A stretch of DNA of 64,000 nt from Onchocerca lupi (Eukaryota; Nematoda; Chromadorea; Rhabditida; Onchocercidae), in assembly GCA_028564675.1 (NCBI GenBank), contig JAOVVO010000108.1, positions 94,861-158,860 of the forward strand, in the 5' to 3' direction. The notes under the pieces are model-generated. The model was not told where the DNA came from. It made no database searches and worked only from the letters and a program-made list of their open reading frames with translations. Every line of letters starts with the position of its first letter. Within the stretch, counting starts at the first letter, position 1. Shown one piece after another: positions 1-12,065 of the stretch. The translations under genes were made by a program, and so were the position numbers.

Positions 1-1501
1 TCATTCATCATTTAGCTAGCATCATTAATATTATTATTCTTATCACTATCACTACTGTCCTCATTATTATTAGTACCAGCAAATTATCATCATTCCATTA
101 TTGTTTTTATCTTTATCGTCACTACTCTTTATCATTATCATTATTGTCACATTATCAACGTTATCAGTATGGAAAGTATCTCAATAAAATGCAATCGTTA
201 GCTCCTACATTTTCGATATTTTTTGATTTTTTTCCCTTCTGTTTGAGATATTTCTTGAATTGGACGAAGCGCAATAATATCGACGAATTTGACATGTCAC
301 ATAACGATGTTTGACTCTCAAAATTGAATTCTTTTCCCTTTTGCTGTCAACTTTTTTTTTTTTAAAATACATTCAAAATTAGAACCTTTCGTGTCATTTA
401 CTTTCGTTCTATGCAGTTTTATTATTGATCATCGGAAAAATTTCCCAAATAAAATTCATCCAATAAATGCATGATATTTGTTCATATGCTGAATTGTCTT
501 AATTTTTTCATATCAGTAATTTTCCTTAACACTATGTTCAATAAAATTAATTTTTCAATAAAATAATTTTTAATAAAATTTTTCATTTTAATTTATAGCT
601 TTTATGAATTCACATTCATTTCATATTTTTTACTGTTATTTTGCTTATTCATATCATTACAATTTTCAAAAAGAAACACTGATTTAATCATTTTATTATT
701 ATATTATACCATATCTATCTATTATTTTATTGATCTTTTTTATCACATAATATTTACAATTCATTTATGCATATAATTATATCTATTTATTATTTCATCA
801 TTCTTATGCTACTATTTTTAACAAAATCAATATTTACATTTAACTTAGTCAAATCTGATTTAACTCAAATAATCTTTTATTCATTTTAGCAATATTCATT
901 TTTTTAGCAATTTCATTTAGCTATCTGTTAAAATTTCTCTTTCTTTTGTTGTTTGTTCTAGTTTGTTAAAATAAACAAATTAAATAGATATGTTAGATTA
1001 ATCTCTTCCAAGACTTCTCATTTTATTCCCTTTACTATATAATTACGGTTATTTTACATACAAACTATGATTAATTAAGAGCATTCCTGAGATAATTACA
1101 CGATAGTCTAAAATTTACATGTTATAATATTGAAATTTACATGATATTACATAAGTTTTATGGTGCAAACTAAATAATAGCATTTGTTTGCTTATAACTG
1201 ATATGATCATTTATCTCTTAACTCGTTGCATTAATTAACCTGTGTTAATCTATTCTTCCGTTCTTCTTATGATATGCAATACGACAGGAATTATTCAGTT
1301 CAGATCTATAAATCGGACTATTTATTGTATCATTTTCTTATTAAACTTGCTATTTATTTTCATTTCAAACATTTCTACATTTTTTTGAAAATCCCATTTT
1401 TTTTCTCTTCCAATCCAAAACATGAAGATTCTCAAAAATGAACTTGATAATCTTATCATGCTTCATCAATGAATACTTATCAACTACTGTTTAAAATATA
1501 T

Positions 1502-1529
1502 CACGTGACCTACGTGCTCCACGTACGTG
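1502..1529. promoter_or_regulatory. Cluster of ACGTG/CACGT motifs
   Basis: Within 28 bases there is a CACGTG E-box (1502-1507) and TACGTG at 1511-1516 and 1524-1529, joined by CCACGTACGTG. ACGTG is the core bound by bHLH factors, including HIF-type and Myc-type. Such density is unusual in this AT-rich window. Binding is inferred. Confidence 0.35.
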
Positions 1530-1564
1530 TGAATGGCTAGTTCATTTGTGTGCATAATAAAGGA

Positions 1565-1589
1565 AGAGAGAGAGAGAGGGAGAGAGAGG
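1565..1589 (+). repeat. (GA)n microsatellite
   Basis: An interrupted GA run sits between the ACGTG cluster and the less AT-rich block downstream. GA tracts often mark nematode promoters, but it may be simple slippage sequence. Confidence 0.8.
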
Positions 1590-3501
1590 AATGGAACGAC
1601 AATAAATCGCATTGATTTTTGCATAAGTGCACTTCAGCTCCGTTCCATTTCTTTCCTGTCGGCAAAAAAGACGGTCGATGAATCATTGTCATACGATAGA
1701 AAGCACAGTTAATGGCAGCCACTGGAAGAATTCATCGTATCAATAGGCGGTCGTCGGCTTTCATCACTTTCCCCTCTCTTTATCAGCCATTAAATTTGAG
1801 CTAGGCCTTGGCCAGCTAGGCCTTCCACACGCTAAGTCAAGCCCAGACATACGCTGGAAATAACCTTGCAGCACATATTCAGTGCTTCCAGCAAGCTTTC
1901 CAGACAGGTACCACAAAGACTATGCGGTGTGCATTCGAATCAGACATTGCACGATGCACTGCAAAAAGTCTTGCACTTTGCACCGAAAAAGGTTTTGCAC
2001 TGTGCTGTGTGTGCTTTTGAGCCAATTTTTCAGCGGAACACTAGAATTGGCTATTTGATTTTTTCTTTCATTTTCATTCTTAATATGCCATCATTGTGGA
2101 ATGGAAATTTTGAAAATTTCGGCGGAAAAATTTCAAATTGAAAATTTTAAAAATTAATTTCTGATTCAAAAATCAATTTTTTGTTTTTTGCTACTTAGTG
2201 CACCAGTGTAATTTTCGAGTTGTTTTTTTTTTCTTTTTCTTTCCAAAAGAAGAGAATTTAAATTTGCAAAAACTCTTTTCCCTTTATTTAGTTAATAAAA
2301 ATGCAGTGCCTTAACAATTTGTTATGATTGTACTGAAGCATCTTTTCTTATTTTTTCTTTTTTTTTCTTCAATTCCATTTCAGTCATGAAATTCAATTGC
2401 TTCTCGAAAAAGAAGTCCATTTTTTTCTTTTTTTTTTCTTAGAATAACTTCTTGAAAATAGAAAATTTCCTCAAATTTATGAAATATAATATTACAATGA
2501 TGCTAAAAATTGTTTAAGAAACTTGTATAAGTGGAATTTCGAAATAGTTTTAGGTATTCTTTGTATTATTGAAGCAGAAAAGTATAAATTTTGAAAAAAA
2601 AATGCGATTTTAGTAGATAAATTGAGAAAATATTATTTCAGATCAGAATGTAAATTTATGCAAATTTATTTTACCTCATATTTTCAGTAACTCTATCTCT
2701 TCTATTACTTTCTTCACAAGTTTTCCTAACTCCATTTGGTTATTCTTCCAATTTTAAATTATTTCAGAGCCTTTTTTCTTAGAGAAAATCAAGAAAATCG
2801 AGAATTGTTATCATTGATTAATATTATGTTTATCTTCATTCCTTCTGTCGCGAAATATTAACTTCAATCGATATAAATTAATTTAATATAAACAATTTTT
2901 AATGTACAAATAAATAGAATCTATAAATACGAGTATTGCTATATAAAAAAAAATAAAATGTACACATATTTCAATGAATCATTTTATTTTTCAAACTTCC
3001 AATGCGTAGAAATGTGCATGTATTGAAGATTGATTCCTACATTTGATATTAAATCATGCATTCTCCGATGCCTATTTGGATTCTGAAAAAATATTCGTTT
3101 AATTCTTATTCTATTTTTAGCTTAGAAATTGTTATTTTCATTTTCTTTTGCTTAGACATATTTCAGAAGTAATTAATCCCATTTTAATGAATATTTGAAT
3201 AAGTTAAAACATTTAGCTCAAGAACTTAAAAAAAAAAAAAGGAATCATTTTCATTTCTCGAATAAGCACTAATAATAATAATGAAAGAAAAAATATGAAT
3301 TTAAGTAATGGATAATGATTTTAGAATTATCCAAAATAGATATTCGGCTATTTAAGTAATAAGAGAATCAACTGCACCAAAACATGCAAATGAATTTTAT
3401 CATGTTCAAATTTATTGATGTCTCATATTTTCATTATATTTCATCTTCGATTATTGATTTAATGTTTTTTTTTTTTCTCCAAATACGAGTAATATCATTT
3501 C

Positions 3502-3507
3502 TTTCAG
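3502..3507 (+). other. Probable trans- or cis-splice acceptor before annexin A
   Basis: A TTTCAG preceded by a T-rich tract ends 36 bases before the annexin A start codon. With no coding sequence upstream, it fits a spliced-leader acceptor or the end of a 5'-UTR intron. The sequence alone cannot tell these apart. Confidence 0.5.
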
Positions 3508-3542
3508 GTATTTAGCAAAAGTTTCTCAAAAATTTGTTGAAG

Positions 3543-6500
3543 ATGTCATATCAGTTTTATGGAACAATCAAGCCAAAAGTTGATTTCAATGCTGAAGTAG
3601 CTGCTGATACGTTGTATGATGCGATGAAAGGTTCAGGATGTGACAAATATCGTGTCATTCAGGTCATCGCTCATTGTAACAATGCACAAAGACAAATGGT
3701 TATTTTTGCATTTCAATTTTTCAATTATTATTTATAAAGATTTTCAGTTTGTTTAATTCATATTTTTGTTTATTCATTATTTATTGTCAGAAAATTTGAT
3801 CATTTTTTTTTTTTTTTTTTTCATTGAGATGTAAATCTTCTTGATAGCAACAGATGTTTAAAAGAATTCGTTCTAAAAAAAAAAAAAAATTATTGTAAGA
3901 TTATGTAATTATTAAATAATAAATACTATTATTAAATAAATCATTAGTTGTTTTCAATTTTTATATTTTATTCTACAATTAAAATTTTCCACCAAATTTT
4001 TCGTTCAATTATTTTGTTGAGAAAGATCATAATTTTGTGAAGTAAGTTCAACAATGCTATTACTATTATTGAATGAAAATTTCAATTATTAGTGAACAGC
4101 TCTAGAAATTGATATAAAAATTGCAAATAAGTGAAGAAAGTTAAATTAAATTTTATCAATTTCAACGTTGGTATTTGCTTATACTGAAAAATTGATGCAT
4201 ACTTATTTGGATGCACTAATAATTGCTTGATCATTAAATGTATGGAATAATTAAATTAGATAACTGATTTTTTACACTATTTTGATTTTTTTCAAAAAAG
4301 AAAATTTTTTTTCGTTTTTTTGTTTGCTTCCATTGTGCTTATTTTTTCTCCTTCTCTTTTACTTCATTATTGATATTGATTGTATTATATTTTTTAGATT
4401 CGTACACCATACAAAATTAAATATGGGAAAGATCTAATTGATGAGCTGAAAAAAGAATTGTCGGGTGATTTCGAAGATGTCATCATTGGATTAATGGAAA
4501 CACCAACCAAATATGATGCTATGCAATTACAAAAAGCTATGAAAGTCGGTAAAATGAGAATAGTTCATTTAGAAGATGTGAAAATTTTCATAAAATATTT
4601 AAATAAGAGATTTGATTTTATTTTTCCCATTATTTTTTAAAATTTAAAATGAAAAAAAAAAAGGATAAATGTAGCATTTTTTCAAAATATTGTTTTGTTT
4701 TTTCTTTTTTGTTACTCTAAATTAAGAACTGAATTAAAATAAGCGAAAGAAAGAATCGATTTTTTTTTTCTCATTATTTAGGGTTTGGGTACAACAGAAT
4801 TAACATTGATTGATATTCTCTGCTCCCGAAATGATGATGAATTGGAAGCAATTAAAAATGAATACAAGGAGGAGTATGGTAGAACATTGGAAAGTGATAT
4901 TGTTGGTGATACAAGTGGTGATTTTAAAGAATTACTCTTGGCATTACTCAATAATCGTCGTGATCAGTCATACAATGTTAATTATTTGAAAGCAAGAGAA
5001 GTTAGTTGTTTCTTTTCTTATTATTATTTTTAAATGATTTGATTTGAATTTTTTTTTTTTTTTTTTGAATTATTTAGGATTTTCTCTTTTTTTTCTTAAT
5101 GCCATATAAAGTATACTATATTAGGATAAAGATATGATAATTATGCAAAAGTATGATTGTCATGATATAAAAGTTAATAAGTAAATCGACATAAGGTAAC
5201 GCTTTTGCATAATTATTTTATAAGTGGTAAATCATCGTAAATCAGAGCAATATTTTTGATATTTTAAATTGAAAAAAACTTTAATTTGAAATTAACATAT
5301 TAGGCGATAAAATAATCTAATAGATACAAAATAAATGCAAAAAGCGGATAAGTGCATATACCGTTATATTATTTGAGGATATGGTGCAGATGTTACTTTA
5401 ATTTTAAATTTAATCAATACGAATGTTTTGTTATCTTAATTTGATCATTTTTAATATTTAAGGTAGCGAAGCGAATGTTCGGAAATAAGGAAAAGAAAGA
5501 AAAACCTGATAAGGAAGCTTATAAAATGGTCTTGAGTCAGGATAATTTCCGACAAATTCAAAAATTGTTCAGTGAGTACCAGAGTATGACCGGTGAACCT
5601 TTAACAACAGCTGTCGAGGTTCGCAAAGAAATTTCTAATAATTGAAAATGATATCAATTGTTATTTCATTAGTATAATCTATTTTTACATTAATATTTTG
5701 ATTCAAGTAAAATTTAATTCAAAAATTATCGTTTATATTTCCTTCGCTAAAAATTAATTGAAATTTTTTCTCATAATTGGGCATTTTTTTGTAGAAAAAT
5801 TTTATCAAAGAATCAAAAGGACAAATAATAACTTTAACATTTTGCCTAAAATTAAATATAAAAATTGATTTTGAAATAAGATTATATAATGTATTATTGA
5901 TGGAATGAAATCACAAACATTCATTATTATATGCTAAAAAAAAGAGAAAGTTATTGCAATAATTTATATGATATTATAACTTAATGTAAGATAAGCAAAA
6001 AGTTCTTTTTTTTTTTGAATATTTCACTTGAAATGAAGCATAAGAATCATTTCAAATATAGAATTGTAATTATGATACTGTATGAATCTAAATTAATGAT
6101 ACAATAGAATATCTATCTGATATAGAATGCAATTACAATTATCTTTGCAGCGAGTATTCAGTGGTGATGCAAAAATTGCTTATTTGGCATTAATTGATAG
6201 TATTCAGAATAAGCCACGCTTTTTTGCCAAGCAGTTATATGATGCTATGAAAGTAAGTTAATATTATTAATTTATGGGGAATAAAAAAATATATTTTAAT
6301 ATTTTCTTTTTATCAGTTCTTACATTTTATCATTTATCATTCAGTATTTTGGGTCAGTTTATATTAAGCTTGTTGATAGTATGAAAAGAATTTTAAAAAA
6401 AAAAATTTTATCATAAAAAATGGAATGATAATTGCTAGTAACATAACCAGAAGCATTTTTAAAAGATGAATGTTGAGGAGATGTATGTCGAATTAATTTT

Positions 6501-6991
6501 TTCTTTTTTTTCTTTTTTTTTATAAACCCCTCTAACAATGCTGCGTCCAATATTTGCTCATATGTGTCTATCTCATATATCGATTATCGATCCAAGTGAA
6601 AATATTTTTTTTAGCATTAATGGAACCATAGATGATTCATGAATTTGTTATTCTCTTTATCTATTTTTTTAGTAAGAAAGGAATTTTTTCTTCTCTTTCT
6701 TTTTTTTTTTTAATATTTTTATTCAAAATTATAGCCAAATTAAACCGAATCAAATCAAATAGTCTTGCATTTAAATCAATAAGTTAATGAAATATCGCTT
6801 CATTATTCTAGGGTCTTGGTACAGATGATCAACATCTAATACGAATAATTGTTTCACGATCCGAAATTGATTTGGCATTAATTCGAGAAGAATTTGAACG
6901 AATGTACAAAAAACCATTAATTGATTGGATTAAATCGGAATGTTCAGGACCATATCGTGACGCATTAATTGTTATTGTTAAAGGAAATTGA
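3543..6991 (+). CDS. Annexin, four-repeat calcium-dependent phospholipid-binding protein (copy A)
   Basis: Exons 3543-3698, 4398-4544, 4782-5000, 5463-5618, 6151-6252 and 6812-6991 join in phase (all phase-0 introns) to 319 aa, the usual annexin length. Annexins bind acidic phospholipid at the cytoplasmic face of membranes when calcium is present. Repeat 1 has GSGC at 30-33 with acidic E72. Repeat 2 has GLGT at 102-105 with D144 in GDTSG. Repeat 4 has GLGT at 261-264 with E303. These are the type II calcium-site residues. Repeat 3 (about 175-258) lacks a GxGT loop, as is common in annexins. SEIDL (277-281) and the C-terminal IVKGN are family hallmarks. The start is the first ATG after a TTTCAG acceptor at 3502-3507; the frame is closed upstream by a TAG. 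There is no signal peptide. An AATAAA lies at 7028-7033. The copy at 15972 is a paralogue. Confidence 0.95.
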
Positions 6992-7027
6992 ATGATTTCA
7001 ATTACAGCAATCAACAAGAACACGACG

Positions 7028-7033
7028 AATAAA
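7028..7033 (+). terminator. Polyadenylation signal of annexin A
   Basis: An AATAAA hexamer lies about 37 bases after the annexin A stop codon, the expected place for a nematode cleavage/polyadenylation signal. Confidence 0.6.
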
Positions 7034-7425
7034 ATAAGACTAATACTTTATTTATAGAAATGACAAAATTACATCTTAAATAGTTTTGGCATTTTTCTCG
7101 AGAAAATTTTTAACTTTCGTGTTTTCACCACCACTGATTTTAAGCTTTAATATTATAATTCAAAAAGAAATCAACGTTATTGCCAGGTTTATAAAAAACA
7201 TAACGATATTTTTGAAATTGTACCAAATAGTTCAAAAATGATTTATAAAAGAAAAAAATCATAAATGAATTTAATGATTATAACAATTGGAATAATTTTG
7301 TAACATTTCAAATATCGTTATGAAAATAGCGAAAGCATTTGTTGAGGTAAATTTGAACTAATTGGTAAAATTTCTTTTCGGTTCGGAATTTTTTTTATTC
7401 GTCGTTTCAAATTAAATACATATTA

Positions 7426-7655
7426 CAACACTTCATAAATGTCGTCCGAATTCATCATAACTCTTTAACATTTTAACTTTCAACATTACGTCATAGTTAG
7501 GCATAATTTCTCAACATTTCGTCGTAATTCAGCATGAGTTTTCGAAATTTCATTCCAGTTCAGTATAATTTTTTAATATTTCATCGTAATTCATTATAAT
7601 TCTTCATTATTTGCAATTCATATATTTCTTCAACACTTTATCGTAATTTTTTCAA
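7426..7655 (+). repeat. Diverged minisatellite, unit about 31 bp
   Basis: About seven imperfect copies share the core CATTTCGTCGTAATTCAG followed by CATAATTTTT. Copies are clearest at 7515-7545 and 7575-7610, and fade toward both ends. It starts about 430 bases after the annexin A stop codon. Confidence 0.6.
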
Positions 7656-9845
7656 ATATATTTTTGTTCCTTTCTTCCTTCTAATAGTATAATTTCCTAT
7701 TTCATGTTCATCATCTATATTTCATTACTTATATTTTAAGTTTATGTCTTAAGTTTATTATCTATATTTTAAGTAAAGAGAAAAAAAATTTTTTTTTTGC
7801 TTTAAAATTTTCTGTTTGATGTTATGTATGTAGTAACTTTTTTTTCAGTTTTATAAGATTCTTTTTATTTTCTAACAGTGCAAATTATTCTGCGGAATAA
7901 GTAAAAGCAACGAAAGGATCTTTCATTTCTTTTCAGAAATAATTGATCATTTAATTCTTTAAACGAACGAACAAGATTCCATCATTTAATGCACCATAAA
8001 ATTATCCGATAATCCGTGATAGTATCGCTTTACGTCAGATACGTAACTACACGCAAACATTGTGAAACAAATAAAATATTATGAGAATTAATTTAACGTA
8101 AAAAAAAAAATTATTGATGAGTTCAGTACTCTAATGTGATTCCTTATTTTTTTTCTTTTTTTTTTTTTGGCTGCTACTATTTGAATGATCTATAGGTCTA
8201 GACTGCATTGATCTGATGATCTGATCTAAATTGCAATTTTTTTAACTTTGTAGATTAGAAGAAATATAATTCATATTATAACCTGGAATTTTCTGGCTGC
8301 ATTTTTTTTAATTATCTAAAGCTTTAGATAAAATTTGATTTTGGATTCGCGTTTTTTAATTTAATTTATCAATTTCAAAGTTACAATAATTTTATGGTGC
8401 TATTCGACGAGTAATTAGATAATTATTTCGTTCTTCCAGTTACAATTTTCTTCTTGATAATGGTAACAATATCAGAAAAACCCTAACAATCAATCATGTA
8501 TGCGGAAGTCAGGCTAAAATAATGCTAATAATTGAAATATATGGCCTTTAATTAATTTATGAGGTAATTCGAAATTTCATAAAACTGTTACTTTCTCGAA
8601 ATTTTTTAATGAAGAAATTATGATTTATTGGCTTCGATAATGATTATTTTGGCCTAGAACTTCATTTCTTTTATCTTTATCCCATTGTTTTTTTGTTCCT
8701 AGATGGTACCAACAAGTTTATGAACAACTCTTTTTCCTGTGATGATGACGATTATTATTAGTATTATTATCATCATTACTGTTATCATTACTATCACTAG
8801 CAATGATTAATTGTTCTTGCATTTTTTCCAGTATGCTAATTTTGTTTGATTAATTCAGTTAAATTTTGCATTTCTTCTTTTTAATGCTTCGCTTTTATTC
8901 CATTTAAATAAAAGTTTAAAAAAAATGACTATTTAAACTTACTCATTAATTGAATTTTAATCAAAATTATAACAGTCTAAATCAAGAATGAGATATAAAA
9001 ACACAATGATTGCACAGTTCTTCGTGCATTTCCTGCAGTTCATTTAAATTGCAGTGTGATTTAAAATACGAAAACTTTGGGTTATTGATATTACCATTCG
9101 GTTATAAGATATTTGATTTAAGAAATTCAGTTTGGTTCCTATTCTGTTATTCTTTATAATCTTAAAAAAAAATTTATGAAAACTTTATTCAGATTGAAAC
9201 TTTTCGAAATACGAACTTTTCATGCTGTTTTGAGAAGATCGGAAAGATTAATGAGATGCAAAATAAATCCATCATTTGGATTCTGATACAATTGAAGATT
9301 GATCTGGAAAAGAAAAACGGTTTTATTTTTTATAACAATAGAAAAATGTGTTGATGATGATTCTACGGTGTGGTTATCCAGTTATATCATACTAATGGAC
9401 ATGTCGATGATGACGTAGTCGCAAATTGAAATAGACGTAAATAGGATTTCCGGAAAGAAGATCACGTTAATACGTTTACCTCAGAAGTTCACGTTAATAA
9501 GTTTACCTTAATCAATATATATGTTAAAATCATCATGACTTTTAGTCAGCTGAAGATCGTATGATTATTATAAATTGTAAATTCGACCAATACATTTAAC
9601 TGGGGAGTGAGCTAACTGAAATTTTGCAAATCATTGAATCTTCTTTTTTTTTTTTTTAAATGAAAAATTGCGGTTAAATTAATTCAAAAATTGAACTGAC
9701 TTATTTTAAATTCTCATTTAAAAGATAATTTATCATTCCTTAAATCAATTCAAAATTTAAATTGACTTTTTTCTCTAATTGATCGCAAAAAAAAAAAAAA
9801 AATTAATTAGTATTTCAATATGCCAATTGCAAATTGAAGTGATTA

Positions 9846-9876
<31 letters not shown>

Positions 9877-11714
9877 CTACTAACAGGAACGATAAACTAT
9901 CTTTTAAATGAGAATTTCTATAATAGCAAGTAGACATAACAAAAAAAAAAAGAATTCCAATTATCTGATGATTTATGGGTAATTTGAATTAAGAAAAAAA
10001 CTTAAATTTATATTTCAAATCGATTAATTTGTGATATAACAGTAAATTAAATCTATCGAATTTATCAGAATATAATATTAGGATTGAATTAGACTGAAAT
10101 TAAACTGTACTGGATTGAATTAATTAAAATAAATGATTTTGCTTACTTCTTTTATCTTTCAGTTTTTTCTTTACTATTATGATGAGTTTACTTAATTCAG
10201 AAAATATATTAAATTCTACTTATCATTAAATGAAAATCACAATAACATAGACATTATTAGCAGTTATCTAATAAAAAATTCATTATACTAAAATATTTTT
10301 GCTAACAATTGTGGCATATAATCGATAACAAATTCACGTATACATTTGTGTATGTAACAAGATTTTAAATATATTTCTTCCTAATTTCATTTCCTGTTAT
10401 CTCCATTTTCAACTTCTTTTCAGCCTGAAATTCTCTCTTCGTATATATAAATATAGAGAGAGAGATGAATACCAAAATGAACATCGAAATTTGATTGAAA
10501 TTTGGGATTGCTAATTGATGAGATAATGTTAAAATATCATCATTTAATGCCAATTTGGAAAATTAAACAAAACTGAGCGACGATATATTAAACTTAAACA
10601 AAAGATGCAGTAAAAAGTAACTGATATTAATTGGGAAAAATTTATTCATTCAAATTTTAGAAAGTCTTCACAGAATATCAAAATTCGAAAAATCTTTGTA
10701 AAATATCAAAAATTTGGGAAATTTTGACAAAATTCTATAAGTGGTATCATAAAAAATATTTATTGATATATGTGTAAAAGTAATCGTATCATGTGATATG
10801 TGATTAAAAGTATCATCTATAGCCTTTAACCTTACATTACTTGGATAACAAGTGAAACTAATTTTAGGCTAAGTTTTCCCCTATTATTTCAGTCTTTGCT
10901 TTATGTTTTCAAATCATACAACAAGATCTAAATACTAATGAAAATACATATTTGATGGAAAATTTTTGAATTCTTTTTTTTCTTTGGTAATTATTGCGCA
11001 TATAGCAATTTAGAATCAAATAAAAAACATGCAGTTGTTGTCCTCACTTTGCTTGGCACAATTTGTTGTTCAAAAAAAAAAAAAAAAAAAAAGGAAAAAA
11101 ATGGAGGAATTGTTTGGGAAAAAAGAAAGTACCAGATGGCATTGAAATTTATTTATTGCTCAAGCGATAAAAAGAAGAAAAAACAAGAAAGTCCTTTCGA
11201 TAATACTAAATTCTCTTCCTTCCCCCGCTTTCCCGAAGGAAATCGAATCTCACACATTTACAACAAATGCATACGGATGATGCGAAAGAAAAAAAAGGAG
11301 GAGGAAAGTTATTCGAAAAAATTTCAAAAAAAAACGATTATGGGAAAGGGAGGGAATGAGGAATGAAAGATAATTCTTTACTTGTAACGTTATCGATAGC
11401 AATCATTTTTACATTTGCATCCAAACACAAACAATTTTTCCATTTCTTCCTCTTACTTTTTGCATATTTGCATTCGAGATTTTTATTGCTGTTTTAAATA
11501 TGAAACGGAGTTTATGAATTTGCTTTTGACTGAATATTCATTATTAAAAAAAAAAAGGTTTTTTTTTTTCTTTCTCATTTTTTATTTTCTAAAGTTCATT
11601 AGCTGAATTGTAATTAATATAATTTCTGCATTTTACTTACTTATTTTAATATTCCTTTTTAAAAGGTTAAAATTTATTCTTTGCAGATAATTGATAATTT
11701 GTTAAATATCAAAT

Positions 11715-12065
11715 TTAATCTGTCATAAGAGATAACATGAATTCTTCTTACATAACTGATCATAAAACATGACATGATGACCTATTAACTTGTTGTACAA
11801 AATGATAAAAGACCTGTTACATCAAAATGACGACAAATCTGACTACTCTTCTGTTACATGATTTGGCATGATATCTTATCACTTAATCTGTCCAGTTGTC
11901 ATATAAATTTTTGACATGATATCTTAATTTGTGAAGTTGTCATTAAAATTTTTTTTTTCATTTAATCTAAAATAGGAGATGATTGACGTTTTATCACGCA
12001 ACCTGTCATATGAGATGACGTAAAATCGCATAACCTAACTTGTCATGGGAAATGACATTGAAGAC
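11715..12065 (+). repeat. Diverged repeat cluster rich in TGTCAT/ATGAC
   Basis: Imperfect units of about 35-47 bp recur, each with TTGTCAT or CTGTCAT followed by GATGAC-like sequence, for example at 12003-12020 and 12040-12057. Several units could form short hairpins because TGTCAT and ATGACA are complementary. Confidence 0.5.

Larger units (their letters stand above)
1..3501. other. Non-coding flank upstream of annexin A
   Basis: No coding exon is supported. Bases 1-170 are a degenerate ATT/ATC/ACT triplet patch. Bases 1500-2010 are clearly less AT-rich than their surroundings and hold ACGTG motifs, a (GA)n tract and TGCAC repeats, so they may be a distal promoter or enhancer. The rest is AT-rich with T/A homopolymers. 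Confidence 0.6.

Noticed and set aside
10365..10553. Minus-strand open frame with a hydrophobic segment
   Set aside because: It has no ATG at its start, no splice acceptor, an upstream in-frame stop, and GA-repeat-derived residues.
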